DNA from: Parvimonas micra
Lineage (GTDB): Bacteria; Bacillota; Clostridia; Tissierellales; Peptoniphilaceae
Reading direction: 5' to 3'
Assembly: GCF_021300775.1 (NCBI RefSeq)
Contig: NZ_JAJTJP010000002.1
Location: 243,187-307,186, forward strand
DNA: 64,000 bases
Below the pieces are notes generated by a model. That model saw only the letters and a program-made list of their open reading frames with translations. It did not search any database and had not been told where the DNA came from. Positions 1-9,015 of this stretch are shown here, piece by piece; position 1 is the stretch's first letter, and every line of letters starts with the position of its first letter. Position numbers and translations under genes: made by a program.

Positions 1-798
1 CAAAACTTTATCGCAAGATTCTCTGCTAATAAGAGTAAGTCAAAACAAGCTACAAGCCGTAAGAAATTACTTGATAAAATTCAAGTTGAAGATATTCAAC
101 CTTCAACTAGACGTTATCCATTTGTAGGTTTTGAAATGGAAAGAGAAGTTGGAAATCAAATTTTAGAAGTTAATGAAATTTCAAAGACTATTGAAGGAAG
201 ACTTGTTTTAGATAAGGTTTCATTTATGGTTAATAGAAATGATAAAATTGGTTTTATCGGTGATGAATTAGCTATTACAACTCTTTTCAAAATTTTAGCT
301 GGAGAGCTTGAACCAGATAGTGGTGATTTTAAATGGGGAGTTACTACTTCAAGATCTTATTTTCCAAAGGATAATACTGAATTCTTTAAAGACACTCCAT
401 ATAATTTGATTGACTGGTTAAGACAATACTCAACAGAACAATCTGAAATATATATTAGAGGATTTTTAGGAAGAATGTTATTCTCAGGAGATGAAGCTTT
501 AAAACCTGCTCAAAAACTTTCAGGGGGAGAAAAGGTTAGAATGATGTTATCATATATGATGCTTAAAAATTCTAATGTTCTAATTCTAGATCAACCAACA
601 AACCACTTGGATCTTGAAAGCATTATTAGTTTGAATAATGGACTTAAAGCATTTAAAGGAAATATTTTATTTGCCAGTCATGATACTGAATTTATGAATA
701 CCATTGCGAATAGAATTATCCATATTGAAGACAATATCTTTGAAGATAGACTTATGACTTATCAAGAATATATTGATAGATTTGTTGAAGGTCAATAA
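1..798 (+). CDS. ABC-F family ATPase, C-terminal part (YbiT/YkpA-like), 5' truncated by window
   Basis: The reading frame is open from the first base, so the gene starts outside the window; 265 codons are visible. The first ~40 residues (NFIARFSANKSKSKQATSRK) match the charged linker between the two nucleotide-binding domains of ABC-F proteins, which act on the ribosome and have no membrane part. The second ATPase domain follows: signature LSGGEKVRMM near residue 172 and a Walker B/H-loop region. Two key positions are abnormal: the Walker A stretch reads GDELAITT without the lysine, and Walker B reads LDQPTNHLD, with glutamine in place of the catalytic glutamate. NBD2 may therefore bind but not hydrolyse ATP. 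The YbiT/YkpA assignment rests on the linker and the SLNNGL..F.G pattern. A terminator follows directly. Confidence 0.88.
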   Translation, partial: QNFIARFSANKSKSKQATSRKKLLDKIQVEDIQPSTRRYPFVGFEMEREVGNQILEVNEISKTIEGRLVLDKVSFMVNRNDKIGFIGDELAITTLFKILAGELEPDSGDFKWGVTTSRSYFPKDNTEFFKDTPYNLIDWLRQYSTEQSEIYIRGFLGRMLFSGDEALKPAQKLSGGEKVRMMLSYMMLKNSNVLILDQPTNHLDLESIISLNNGLKAFKGNILFASHDTEFMNTIANRIIHIEDNIFEDRLMTYQEYIDRFVEGQ

Positions 799-810
799 TA
801 TAACAAAAAC

Positions 811-837
811 AAATCCGAGTTATACTCGGATTTTTTT
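811..837 (+). terminator. Rho-independent terminator after ABC-F gene
   Basis: Stem AATCCGAG/CTCGGATT with a short loop, followed by seven T residues. Confidence 0.85.
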
Positions 838-861
838 AAAAATTTCATTAAGGAGGTAAAA

Positions 862-1188
862 ATGGCAACTGATAGTAATTTAAAAGAAAATGAACAAGTA
901 AATGAAGAAAAAATAATTGCTAATAAAGATGTTGAGCTTGATTCTAAAAATAAGAAATACACTATGGTTAAAGTAGTTGTGCTACTTGGTATTTGGTCAT
1001 TGTTTTGCCTTTATTTGCTTGTTTTCAGTGTGGTGGCTGGATTGCCTTATAGTGACCAAGAACTCATAGAAAAAGCACCATTTTTGAATACAATCACTAC
1101 AATTATTTATTATACAATTCCAATAATATGGATTTTTGTACCGCTTTTAATTTTCGTGTATAAAGATGTAAAAAAATCTAAAAAATAA
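862..1188 (+). CDS. small two-helix membrane protein, unknown function
   Basis: 108 codons with a strong AAGGAGG ribosome-binding site 6 nt before ATG. The first ~33 residues are polar and charged (rich in Glu, Asn, Lys). Two hydrophobic segments follow at about residues 36-60 and 78-101, and the protein ends in a lysine-rich tail (KDVKKSKK). The pattern suggests an integral membrane protein with cytoplasmic ends. I do not recognise a family. It has its own terminator, so it is probably a single-gene unit. Confidence 0.7.
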   Translation: MATDSNLKENEQVNEEKIIANKDVELDSKNKKYTMVKVVVLLGIWSLFCLYLLVFSVVAGLPYSDQELIEKAPFLNTITTIIYYTIPIIWIFVPLLIFVYKDVKKSKK

Positions 1189-1206
1189 TATTAGTATAAA
1201 TGAAAA

Positions 1207-1230
1207 AATCCGAGAATTCTCGGGTTTTTT
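1207..1230 (+). terminator. Rho-independent terminator
   Basis: Stem CCGAG/CTCGG around AATT, extended by AAAA/TTTT pairing, then six T residues. A dispersed ~60-bp repeat begins at the next base. Confidence 0.8.
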
Positions 1231-1290
1231 ATTGTGAAATAACAAGGTTTCTGGGCACTCACCTGATGCAAAGCATCGTGGAAGTGAGGG
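1231..1290 (+). repeat. terminator-linked hairpin repeat, copy 1
   Basis: Starts with ATTGTGAAATAACAAGG right after the T tract, then forms a hairpin with inner stem TGATG/CATCG and outer stem CTCAC/GTGAG. Further copies are at 16182, 16772, 57105 and 58724, with a decayed one near 10360. The outer-stem bases differ between copies but remain paired. Confidence 0.75.
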
Positions 1291-1359
1291 AATTATTTTA
1301 AATATTTTAAAATTATAGTATAATATTGTATAGATTAAAAAATTAAGGAGACTTTTATT

Positions 1360-1800
1360 ATGTCTGATTTTTTTAGGTATTTTTGGATAGGATTTGAAAA
1401 CATGTTGCAACATAGTAATACAAGAAATGCTATGATATTTCTTACTGTTATTTTTTTCATTATAATATTTCGTAGAATTTCAATAGCACTTCGAAGTGGG
1501 GGAAGTGTTTTTAGACCTTATCATATTTCAAATGGAAATTTTTATATACACAATGCTTTCTATTTTTTAAATAGAGTTATACCTTTAAAAAAGATAAGAT
1601 CAATTGAAGTTGACAGAATTAGGTCTGTAAGACTAAATGGAAGCAGATATATGCTAACTATTGAATTTAAAAATGGAAAGAGGACAGCCTTTTTTTTCGG
1701 TAGAGATAAAGCAAGTGATGAATTGGTAAGAAACTTAAAACAGGATACTAAAAGGTATAATATTAAAATTCATACTATTAATTTTGATGAGAAAGACTAG
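1360..1800 (+). CDS. membrane-anchored PH-like small protein, unknown function
   Basis: 146 codons behind an AAGGAG ribosome-binding site. One strong hydrophobic helix lies at about residues 22-42. It is followed by a soluble region with alternating hydrophobic/polar strands (FYIHNAFYFLNR, MLTIEFKNGKRTAFFF) that looks like the bacterial PH/YdbT-type fold found behind single membrane anchors. That fold call is a guess from pattern only. The gene is 9 nt upstream of the next, so the three genes 1360-3210 are probably one operon. No catalytic motif is visible. Confidence 0.65.
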   Translation: MSDFFRYFWIGFENMLQHSNTRNAMIFLTVIFFIIIFRRISIALRSGGSVFRPYHISNGNFYIHNAFYFLNRVIPLKKIRSIEVDRIRSVRLNGSRYMLTIEFKNGKRTAFFFGRDKASDELVRNLKQDTKRYNIKIHTINFDEKD

Positions 1801-1809
1801 GGAGAGGAT

Positions 1810-2508
1810 ATGAAAAAGATTAAATTTCATAGCATTTTTTATAGGTTTATATTGTTTATATTTGCTTTTGCCATTCTCGTTATAAATATGATAATAGCTG
1901 ATAAAAATTCAATAATACAATTCTATAATTTTAATATAAAATTATTGAAATTAAATTATATTTTCATTGGAATTTTTATTGCTATTACAATAATTTTCTC
2001 TTTTGTTGGTTGGAAATTTTATGTCTGTAAAGAAGGAATATACCTAAGAAAACTAGATTTACTCATTCCTTGGGAAGATGTTGATGCTGTAAGCCATGTC
2101 TGGATTAATGAATGGAGTATAAGACCTAACGGGAAACAATATTTTTATAATAGAAAATCTTTAGTAATCTACAGAAAAGATAATAAACCAATTTGCATTT
2201 ATAATATTTCATTATTTGCTTTATATACAATAAAAATTTTAAAACCTAGCATTAAAACCAATATTATTGTTGCTACATTTGCTACAATTTTTAATATAGC
2301 TCTTAATTTTGGAATACTTTATAGTGTTTTTTCAAGGGAAATAGAATTTATAAAAATAGAGCTATTTCTTAGCTATATTGTTGTATATATTATAAAGATG
2401 ACATTAGTACCATTAGTAATGGTCAAATATGAAAATATAAAACACGGGAAATACTTATTTCACGATAATGCATATAACAAAAATTCCTCAAAAGTAATTC
2501 AATTGTAA
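1810..2508 (+). CDS. multi-pass membrane protein, paralogue of the next gene
   Basis: 232 codons preceded by GGGAGAGG. Hydrophobic segments are at about residues 10-30, 47-68, 148-172 and 180-205. A soluble middle part carries the phrases YVCKEGIYLRKLD and DVDAVSHVW. The following gene shares the same start (MKKIKFHSI), the same middle motifs (CKEGIYL, VSHVW, RKSLVIYRK) and the same helix layout, so the pair arose by tandem duplication. No family is recognised. The CKEGIYL...LIPWEDV arrangement resembles a PH-like domain between helices, which would fit the small upstream protein, but this is inference. Confidence 0.7.
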   Translation: MKKIKFHSIFYRFILFIFAFAILVINMIIADKNSIIQFYNFNIKLLKLNYIFIGIFIAITIIFSFVGWKFYVCKEGIYLRKLDLLIPWEDVDAVSHVWINEWSIRPNGKQYFYNRKSLVIYRKDNKPICIYNISLFALYTIKILKPSIKTNIIVATFATIFNIALNFGILYSVFSREIEFIKIELFLSYIVVYIIKMTLVPLVMVKYENIKHGKYLFHDNAYNKNSSKVIQL

Positions 2509-2523
2509 GTAGTAAGGAGAGTT

Positions 2524-3210
2524 ATGAAAAAGATAAAATTTCATAGTATTTATTATAGATTTATTTTGTTTATTTTTGCTATTTTTTTAACTAGTATAAA
2601 TTCAATAGATAGAGTTAATAAAGTTACATTTGATTTTAAATGGTTAAAGGTAGAATATTTAAATATTTGTTTTTTCATTATTTCAATTGTTCTTATATGG
2701 TATTTTGAATTTTTTACTTGGAAATTATATATTTGTAAGGAAGGAATATATCTTAAAAAAATAGATTTATTTGTTCCATTTGAAGAGATAAATTCTGTGA
2801 GTCACGTTTGGTTTAGTTCATTAGGAAGTGTTAAAGACCGTTCAAGTTATAGTAGAAAATCATTGGTGATTTACAGAAAAAATGACAAGCCCATTGTCGT
2901 TTACAATATTTCTTTATTAGCATTATATTTTATAAAAAAATACAATTCAAAAGTTGAAATAAATATTATATCTGCAACATTAGCAACACTATTTAATATA
3001 TTAGTTAATACATGGTTTCTTTATAGAACATTTACAGATTTTAATGGTATGATTAATTATACAGAATTATTTATCTATATCATTATATTTATAATAAAGT
3101 CATTAATACCATTTATAATGATTATAACTCAAAATAAAATACATGGATATTACCTAGAACATGATGTACCATGGTATGGTTGGGGAAATGACAAAGTTAT
3201 TAAATTGTAG
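2524..3210 (+). CDS. multi-pass membrane protein, tandem paralogue of upstream gene
   Basis: 228 codons, 15 nt after the preceding paralogue, with AAGGAG before ATG. It has the same architecture: N-terminal MKKIKFHSIYYRF, two early helices, a middle soluble block with YICKEGIYLKKID and INSVSHVWF, and two late helices. The extramembrane loop after VSHVW and the C-terminus are the least conserved parts. Function unknown. The unit ends at a strong two-way terminator shared with the convergent gene. Confidence 0.7.
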   Translation: MKKIKFHSIYYRFILFIFAIFLTSINSIDRVNKVTFDFKWLKVEYLNICFFIISIVLIWYFEFFTWKLYICKEGIYLKKIDLFVPFEEINSVSHVWFSSLGSVKDRSSYSRKSLVIYRKNDKPIVVYNISLLALYFIKKYNSKVEINIISATLATLFNILVNTWFLYRTFTDFNGMINYTELFIYIIIFIIKSLIPFIMIITQNKIHGYYLEHDVPWYGWGNDKVIKL

Positions 3211-3234
3211 CTAAATTGAATAGAATATATAATA

Positions 3235-3264
3235 AAAAGTAGCTTATAAATATAAGCTACTTTT
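3235..3264. terminator. bidirectional terminator between convergent genes
   Basis: Perfect 14-bp stem AAAAGTAGCTTATA/TATAAGCTACTTTT with a two-base loop. The A run on the left and T run on the right let it serve both the plus operon and the minus gene at 3271-4290. Confidence 0.85.
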
Positions 3265-3270
3265 GTTTTA

Positions 3271-4290
3271 TTAAAATTTAATTACAGAATATGAGTATAG
3301 AGGATATTCTATTTGATTTTCTTCCTTAAAATATGCTCCTGCGCAATAAACCCAGTTTGGATTTTTAAGTAATGTTCTTCCTTGGTAAATCATATCACAG
3401 GCATCACTTTGAAGTAAATATTCACATAATCCATAGTCTTCTAAAAGTCCAACTGCAGATACAGAAAGATTTGCTTTTTTAATTTCTCTACTTAATTCAG
3501 CTTGATATCCTGGATAAACTAACGGACTTTTTGGAACAACTCCACCACTTGAAATGCTATTGAAAACAACTCCATCTTCTTTAGCAAATTTTAGAATCTT
3601 TATAATGTCTTCTAAAGAATTTCCATTTTCATCATATTCGTTAGCAGAAACTCTAACGTGAACATCAATATCTATATTTTTAATTTCTTTTAAGATATCA
3701 CCTAAAAATTTATATCTTTTTTCTAAACTACCACCATATTCATCAGTTCTTTGATTTGATAGGGGAGATAGGAATTGATTGATTAAATATCCATGTGCTC
3801 CGTGGATTTCTACAAAATCAAAACCAGCTTCTTTTGCAAGTTTTACAGAATTTACATAATCTTTTTGTAAAGATATAATCTCATCTTTTGTTAATTCTCT
3901 TGGTGCTTTTTCATCTGCAAAAGGAATTGCGCTTGGCGCAATGATATCATCATAAGTTGCGTCAGCTTTTCTTCCGGCATGGCTTAATTGAATACCAATC
4001 TTACAGTCATAGTTATGAACTCTATCTACAAGTTCTTTAAATGCTTCCATTTGAGTTTCGTTATATAGACCTAAATCAGTTTTTCTTATTCCACCTTTGG
4101 AATTAACCATTGTAGCCTCAATAATAACTCCAGAAACACCACCTAAAGCTCTTGCTACATAATGATCAAAATGTTCTTTTGTTAAAACTCCATCAACAGT
4201 TTTATTGTGGAACATGCACATTGGAGCCATAACCACTCTATTTTTAAATATATGTCTACCTATTTGAATAGGACTTAAAAGTTTACTCAT
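3271..4290 (-). CDS. namA: NADH:flavin oxidoreductase, Old Yellow Enzyme family (YqjM/NamA-like)
   Basis: 339 codons, the usual length for single-domain Old Yellow Enzymes. The N-terminus KNRVVMAPMCMF holds the FMN-site motif with a cysteine at the YqjM position. HAGRKA near residue 106, the GAHGYLINQFLSP motif near 164-176 and NQRTDEYGGS are classic for this FMN-binding barrel. The family reduces the C=C bond of activated alkenes such as enones with NAD(P)H; the natural substrate is usually unknown. AGGAGG precedes the ATG. It stands alone on the minus strand, downstream of the gcv terminator. The symbol reflects family similarity, not proven function. Confidence 0.9.
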   Translation of the reverse strand: MSKLLSPIQIGRHIFKNRVVMAPMCMFHNKTVDGVLTKEHFDHYVARALGGVSGVIIEATMVNSKGGIRKTDLGLYNETQMEAFKELVDRVHNYDCKIGIQLSHAGRKADATYDDIIAPSAIPFADEKAPRELTKDEIISLQKDYVNSVKLAKEAGFDFVEIHGAHGYLINQFLSPLSNQRTDEYGGSLEKRYKFLGDILKEIKNIDIDVHVRVSANEYDENGNSLEDIIKILKFAKEDGVVFNSISSGGVVPKSPLVYPGYQAELSREIKKANLSVSAVGLLEDYGLCEYLLQSDACDMIYQGRTLLKNPNWVYCAGAYFKEENQIEYPLYSYSVIKF

Positions 4291-4375
4291 AAAAACCTCC
4301 TAATTTATTTTTGCTATTATCTTATACCCTTAATATGTTTTATCTATTTAAAGATAAAAAAATATTTTAAGCAAT

Positions 4376-4405
4376 AAAAAAGCTGTTATGTAAATAACAG
4401 CTTTT
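4376..4405 (-). terminator. terminator of the gcv operon
   Basis: Stem AAAAAGCTGTTAT/ATAACAGCTTTTT with a 4-base loop, just beyond the gcvPB stop; on the minus strand it ends in a T run. Confidence 0.8.
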
Positions 4406-4417
4406 TAGAAATTTATA

Positions 4418-5866
4418 CTATTTTGTATATTTTAATATTAATTCTTTAGCAGCTAATGTTTCATCAGGACGTTTAATTTCTGTGTCATGAGGAGCTGCAT
4501 GAACAACTTCTGGATTTGTTTCAGCTTCTTTTGCAATCTCAATCATAGATTCTGCAAATCCGTCAAGTGTTTCTTTTGATTCACTTTCAGTTGGTTCAAT
4601 CATTAAAGCTTCATCAACGATTAATGGGAAGTATACAGTAGGTGGGTGATATCCCATATCCATTAATCTCTTAGCAACGTCAAGAGTTACTAATCCGTTA
4701 GGATTCTTTAATCCTGCAAGTACAAATTCATGTTTGAATTTAACATTTTCAGGAAGATTGTAGTAATCTTTTAATTTATTTGCTAAGTAATTAGAGTTTA
4801 ATACTGCATAATCACTTGATTTCTTAAGTCCGTCAGATCCTAAAGCTAAAATATAAGCATAAGCTCTTACTAATACACCAAAGTGTCCGTAGAAGTCTTT
4901 CATCTTACCGATTGTCTTAGGAACGTCATAAGAGAAGTTATATTTTTCTCCATTTTTAACTACGATAGGAACTGGTAAGAATTCTTTTAAGAAATCTTTA
5001 CATCCAACATATCCTGCACCAGGACCTCCACCACCGTGAGGAGTAGAGAATGTTTTATGAAGATTGTAGTGGATTGCGTCAAATCCCATATCTCCAGGTC
5101 TAACATGTCCTAAAATTGCATTTGCGTTAGCTCCATCATAATATACTAAACCGCCAGCTTCATGAACGATTTTTGTAATTTCTTGAATATCTTTTTCAAA
5201 TAAACCTAAAGTGTTAGGGTTTGTAAGCATTAGAGCAGCAGTATCATCACCAACAGCTGCTTTTAATGCTTCAATGTCAACTAAACCATTTGCACCAGAT
5301 TTAATTTCAATAATCTTGTATCCTGCCATTGTTGCAGTTGCAGGGTTAGTTCCATGAGCTGAGTCAGGAACGATAATTTTATCTCTTTTGAAATCATTGT
5401 TATTTTCATGATATGCTTTAAATAGCATAATACCTGTGATTTCACCATGAGCTCCAGCTGCAGGTTGTAATGTACAAGCATCCATACCTGAAGTTTCATT
5501 TAAAGCTTCACCAAGTTCATAAATTAATTGTAAAGCACCTTGAGCTCCACATTCAGGAACATTTGGATGAAGTAATGCAAACCCTGGAAGAGCACACATA
5601 GCTTCATTAATCTTTGGATTGTATTTCATTGTACAAGATCCTAATGGATAGAATCCAGTATCAACACCAAAGTTTTTATTTGAAAGATTTACAAAGTGTC
5701 TAACAACTTCTGGTTCAGAAACTTCTGGTAAATCAATTTCACCATCATTTAATAGTTCAGCAGGAATTAGCTCTTTAATACATACATCTTCAACATCCAA
5801 TTCTGGTAATTTATGACCAATTTTACCAGGTTTTGATAGTTCAAATATTAATTTATCGTATTTCAT
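4418..5866 (-). CDS. gcvPB: glycine dehydrogenase (decarboxylating) subunit 2, P-protein beta
   Basis: 482 codons. This is the C-terminal half of the split P-protein of the glycine cleavage system. It holds the PLP lysine in the [18 protein letters not shown] stretch (lysine near residue 270). With subunit 1 it decarboxylates glycine and passes the aminomethyl group to lipoyl-GcvH. Conserved [11 protein letters not shown] near the N-terminus marks the family. It follows gcvPA with one base between stop and start, so the two are translationally coupled, as expected for subunits of one enzyme. Confidence 0.97.
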   Translation of the reverse strand: MKYDKLIFELSKPGKIGHKLPELDVEDVCIKELIPAELLNDGEIDLPEVSEPEVVRHFVNLSNKNFGVDTGFYPLGSCTMKYNPKINEAMCALPGFALLHPNVPECGAQGALQLIYELGEALNETSGMDACTLQPAAGAHGEITGIMLFKAYHENNNDFKRDKIIVPDSAHGTNPATATMAGYKIIEIKSGANGLVDIEALKAAVGDDTAALMLTNPNTLGLFEKDIQEITKIVHEAGGLVYYDGANANAILGHVRPGDMGFDAIHYNLHKTFSTPHGGGGPGAGYVGCKDFLKEFLPVPIVVKNGEKYNFSYDVPKTIGKMKDFYGHFGVLVRAYAYILALGSDGLKKSSDYAVLNSNYLANKLKDYYNLPENVKFKHEFVLAGLKNPNGLVTLDVAKRLMDMGYHPPTVYFPLIVDEALMIEPTESESKETLDGFAESMIEIAKEAETNPEVVHAAPHDTEIKRPDETLAAKELILKYTK

Positions 5867-5867
5867 A

Positions 5868-7211
5868 TTATGCTTCCTCCAATACCTTACATAGTTTGTC
5901 TATTTCTTCCTTAGTACGTTTTTCAGTAACTGCAAACATAATAACATTTTCTAATTCAGGATAGTATTTTCCAAGATCGAAACCACCAATAATTCCGTTT
6001 TCAAATAATTTCTTATTTAATTCACAAACTGGTTTTTTAGCTTTTAATGCAAATTCTTTATAGAATGGAGCATCAAAAACTTTTTCGAATTTACCTGTTT
6101 CTAAAAGTTTCTTATAAAGATAATGAGATTTCTTTATACATTGTTTTGAAAGTTCTTTAAGACCTTCTTTACCTAAAAGATCCATATAAATTGCTGCAGT
6201 CAAAACGTTAATACCTTGGTTAGAACAGATATTTGAAGTAGCTTTATCTCTCTTAATATGTTGTTCTCTGGCTGATAGAGTAAGAACCCAACATCTCTTT
6301 CCGTCTCTGTCAACAGTTTGTCCAACTACTCTTCCTGGAATCTTTCTTAAGAATTCTTTATTAACAGCCATAAATCCTAAGTATGGTCCACCAAATGAAA
6401 CAGGGATACCTAGTGATTGAGCTTCACCAACAACTACGTCAACATTACAATCAGATGGTTTCTTTAAAGCTCCTAAAGAAGAAGGATCAACAGAAACTAC
6501 TGAGTAACATTTCTTTATACCATGCGCTAATTCAGAAACCTTAGTTACATCTTCAATATTACCGAAGAAGTTTGGATTTTGAACTAAAACAGCACCAACT
6601 TCGTCATTTAATTTTGCTTTTAAATCATCAATACAAGTTACACCATTACAAGTTTTAACAACTTCCATTTCTAAATGTTGTGCATGAAGGTAAGTTTTTA
6701 AAACTTCTCTTGACCAAGGTGCAATAGCTTCAGAAACTAAAACTTTTTTCTTTTTAGCATGATGTGCAGTCATGATTGCTGCTTCTGCTAAACCAGTTCC
6801 TTGATCATAAAGTGAAGCATTTGCATAATCCATTCCAGTTAAGTTTGAAATCATTGTTTGGAATTCAAATATATATTGTAAAGTACCTTGACTGATTTCT
6901 GGTTGGTATGGAGTGTAAGAAGTTAAAAATTCACTTCTACTAATAATTGTTGGGATAACAGCAGGAATATAATGATCATAAGCACCAGCACCTAAGAAAG
7001 TAGGGTATTCGCTTGATGAAGCATTCTTGCTTGCTAATTTAGTTAGATAGTTATATACTTCCAACTCACTTTTTGCTTTTGGTATATTTAATTCTCTTTT
7101 TAATTTTACTTCTTCAGGAATATCTGAGAATAAATCTTCAATAGAGTCAATACCAAGGCTATCTAACATATCTTTAACATCTTGTTCTGTTAGAGAAATA
7201 TAAGGATACAT
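5868..7211 (-). CDS. gcvPA: glycine dehydrogenase (decarboxylating) subunit 1, P-protein alpha
   Basis: 447 codons, standard length for the N-terminal half of the split P-protein. Family phrases are [32 protein letters not shown] and [11 protein letters not shown]. It dimerises with GcvPB to form the PLP enzyme that starts glycine cleavage. The gene lies 26 nt after gcvT and directly before gcvPB in a minus-strand operon. An AGGAGG-type site precedes the ATG. Confidence 0.97.
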   Translation of the reverse strand: MYPYISLTEQDVKDMLDSLGIDSIEDLFSDIPEEVKLKRELNIPKAKSELEVYNYLTKLASKNASSSEYPTFLGAGAYDHYIPAVIPTIISRSEFLTSYTPYQPEISQGTLQYIFEFQTMISNLTGMDYANASLYDQGTGLAEAAIMTAHHAKKKKVLVSEAIAPWSREVLKTYLHAQHLEMEVVKTCNGVTCIDDLKAKLNDEVGAVLVQNPNFFGNIEDVTKVSELAHGIKKCYSVVSVDPSSLGALKKPSDCNVDVVVGEAQSLGIPVSFGGPYLGFMAVNKEFLRKIPGRVVGQTVDRDGKRCWVLTLSAREQHIKRDKATSNICSNQGINVLTAAIYMDLLGKEGLKELSKQCIKKSHYLYKKLLETGKFEKVFDAPFYKEFALKAKKPVCELNKKLFENGIIGGFDLGKYYPELENVIMFAVTEKRTKEEIDKLCKVLEEA

Positions 7212-7237
7212 ATAGAATTTACCTCCTAGTAATTTAA

Positions 7238-8341
7238 TTATTTTTTAAGAAATTTCTTGCTTATTAATACAGCAGGAACTCTTTTGTTTCTAAGTTCAAC
7301 TTCAACTTCGTTATCAACTTCAGCTTGATCAGCATCAACTATAACATTAGCAATAGTTTTATTAAGAGTTGGAGACAAGTAACCAGTAGTTACAAATCCG
7401 ATTTCTTTATCGCCTTTGAATACTTTTGTGCCATGTCTAGCAATTCCTTTGCCCTTTAATTCAAGTCCGATTAATTTTCTTGGAAGTCCAGCTTCTTTAA
7501 TTTTTGCTAAAACTTTTTTACCAATGAAATCAGCTTCTTGTTTTAATTTTACGAAATATCCAAGACCAGCTTCAAGAGGTGTAATAACGTCATCCATTTC
7601 GTTTCCGTATAGTGGAAGACCTGCTTCGAATCTTAATGTATCTCTACATCCTAAACCACAAGGCTTAACTCCATCTTCTTTACCAATCTTTAAGATTTCA
7701 TCCCATAGTTTACACATGTCTTCGCCATTTCCGTAAATTTCGAATCCATCTTCACCAGTGTAACCAGTACGTGAAACTAAGAATTTTCCGCAATCTCCAA
7801 GTTCAACATTTTCTTTGAAAGTGAAGAATTTTATTTCATTTGCTAAATCAACATTTTTAGCTAATTTTTGTAATACTTTTTCAGCTTTTGGGCCTTGTAA
7901 TGCAATTTGTGCAGTTTCTGATGAAATGTTTTTGATTTCAACATCATAGTTTCCTTTTTGTTTTAAGAACCAATCAAAGTCTTTATCAGTATTAGCAGCG
8001 TTAACTACTATATACATATCGTCTTGACCTTTTCTGTAAACTAATAAATCATCAACAACTCCACCGTTTTCATTACATAATAAAGAGTATATAACTTGTC
8101 CGTCACCAATTGTTGTTAAATCATTTGTGATTAAATGATTTACATAGTCAAAAGCATCTTTACCTTTAACAGTAATTTCTCCCATATGTGAAACGTCAAA
8201 TAAACCAGCATCATTTCTTACAGCATGGTGTTCAGGAGCTAAACCTTCATATTTAACAGGTAATAACCAACCTGCGTAATCAACGATTTCTCCTCCATAT
8301 GCAACGTGTTTTTCGTATAATGGTGTTTTTTGTGCAGCCAT
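7238..8341 (-). CDS. gcvT: aminomethyltransferase (glycine cleavage T-protein)
   Basis: 367 codons, full family length. Motifs include FDVSHMGEI near residue 48, the folate-site segment GYTGEDGFEIY near 193-203, and GLGCRDTLRFEAGLPLYG. It transfers the one-carbon unit from the aminomethyl-lipoyl H-protein to tetrahydrofolate, releasing ammonia. It is first in the gcvT-gcvPA-gcvPB operon and has an AAGGAGG ribosome-binding site. The H-protein gene is not in this operon or elsewhere in the window and must be encoded elsewhere. Confidence 0.97.
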   Translation of the reverse strand: MAAQKTPLYEKHVAYGGEIVDYAGWLLPVKYEGLAPEHHAVRNDAGLFDVSHMGEITVKGKDAFDYVNHLITNDLTTIGDGQVIYSLLCNENGGVVDDLLVYRKGQDDMYIVVNAANTDKDFDWFLKQKGNYDVEIKNISSETAQIALQGPKAEKVLQKLAKNVDLANEIKFFTFKENVELGDCGKFLVSRTGYTGEDGFEIYGNGEDMCKLWDEILKIGKEDGVKPCGLGCRDTLRFEAGLPLYGNEMDDVITPLEAGLGYFVKLKQEADFIGKKVLAKIKEAGLPRKLIGLELKGKGIARHGTKVFKGDKEIGFVTTGYLSPTLNKTIANVIVDADQAEVDNEVEVELRNKRVPAVLISKKFLKK

Positions 8342-8411
8342 ATCTAATTCCTCCTTAAATTAAATGGAAATTAATTACCTTCTAATAAGATAACCCATTT
8401 TCCTTAATGTA

Positions 8412-8440
8412 ATTATAGTATAAAAAAATAAAAAATACAA
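8412..8440 (-). promoter_or_regulatory. predicted sigma-A promoter of the gcv operon
   Basis: On the minus strand TTGTAT (8435-8440) and TATAAT (8412-8417) are separated by exactly 17 nt, leaving a leader of about 65 nt before gcvT. No glycine riboswitch fold was seen in that leader. Confidence 0.6.
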
Positions 8441-8520
8441 TAGTGTTTTTACAAAATTGCAAAAAGTCTTTTATTAAGCTAAAACTATTATTTAAAAAAT
8501 TAACAAAAAAGAGTTATAAA

Positions 8521-8956
8521 AAAATAAAAACGTTTTTATTTTAACTTATAGATGAGTAATATATAAAAAATATACCCTAAAAAATTAGAAAATATATAAA
8601 AATTAAAAAACTTTTTTAATTTATTTTTTATATATTTTAATTAGATATAGTAAAATGATAATGTAAAATATAAGAATTATACGAGATATAAAATTTACTA
8701 ATTTTTTAAAAAGTTTTAAAAAAAATTACAAAAAATATTAAATTTTTTATAAAAATTTTTTAATTATACGAAAATTGTGTTATAAAAGTGAAAATATACA
8801 AAAAATAGTGACTAATTGTCAACAAGATTATGAGTTATATTTTTAATGGAATAAATCAAATTATTAATAAAATTGATTATCTAAAAAGATACGAAAAAAA
8901 TAAAAACGTTGGTCAAATTGAAAAAAATTTTTTATATAAGAATTTTTAGGGTATAA
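8521..8956. promoter_or_regulatory. divergent control region with paired repeats (gcvT / ATP-NAD kinase)
   Basis: The 674-bp gap between the divergent genes is almost pure A/T but contains ordered repeats. TATACCCTAAAAAATT (8571-8586) is the near-exact inverted partner of AATTTTTAGGGTATA (8941-8955). AAATAAAAACGTT occurs directly at about 8522 and 8898. AATTATACGA occurs at about 8675 and 8762. The right half-site of the inverted pair sits just upstream of the kinase promoter (TATAAT at 8982). This looks like a binding region for a regulator controlling both genes, possibly by looping. No protein-coding signal is visible. Confidence 0.4.
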
Positions 8957-9015
8957 AGTCAATATCGGATAAAAAATGTGATATAATTAGATATATAGAT
9001 TAATAGGAGGTTATT

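Noticed and set aside
8342..8411. Glycine riboswitch in the gcvT leader
   Set aside because: The leader is about 65 nt of AT-rich sequence without the conserved GG/AGAGA-type aptamer elements.
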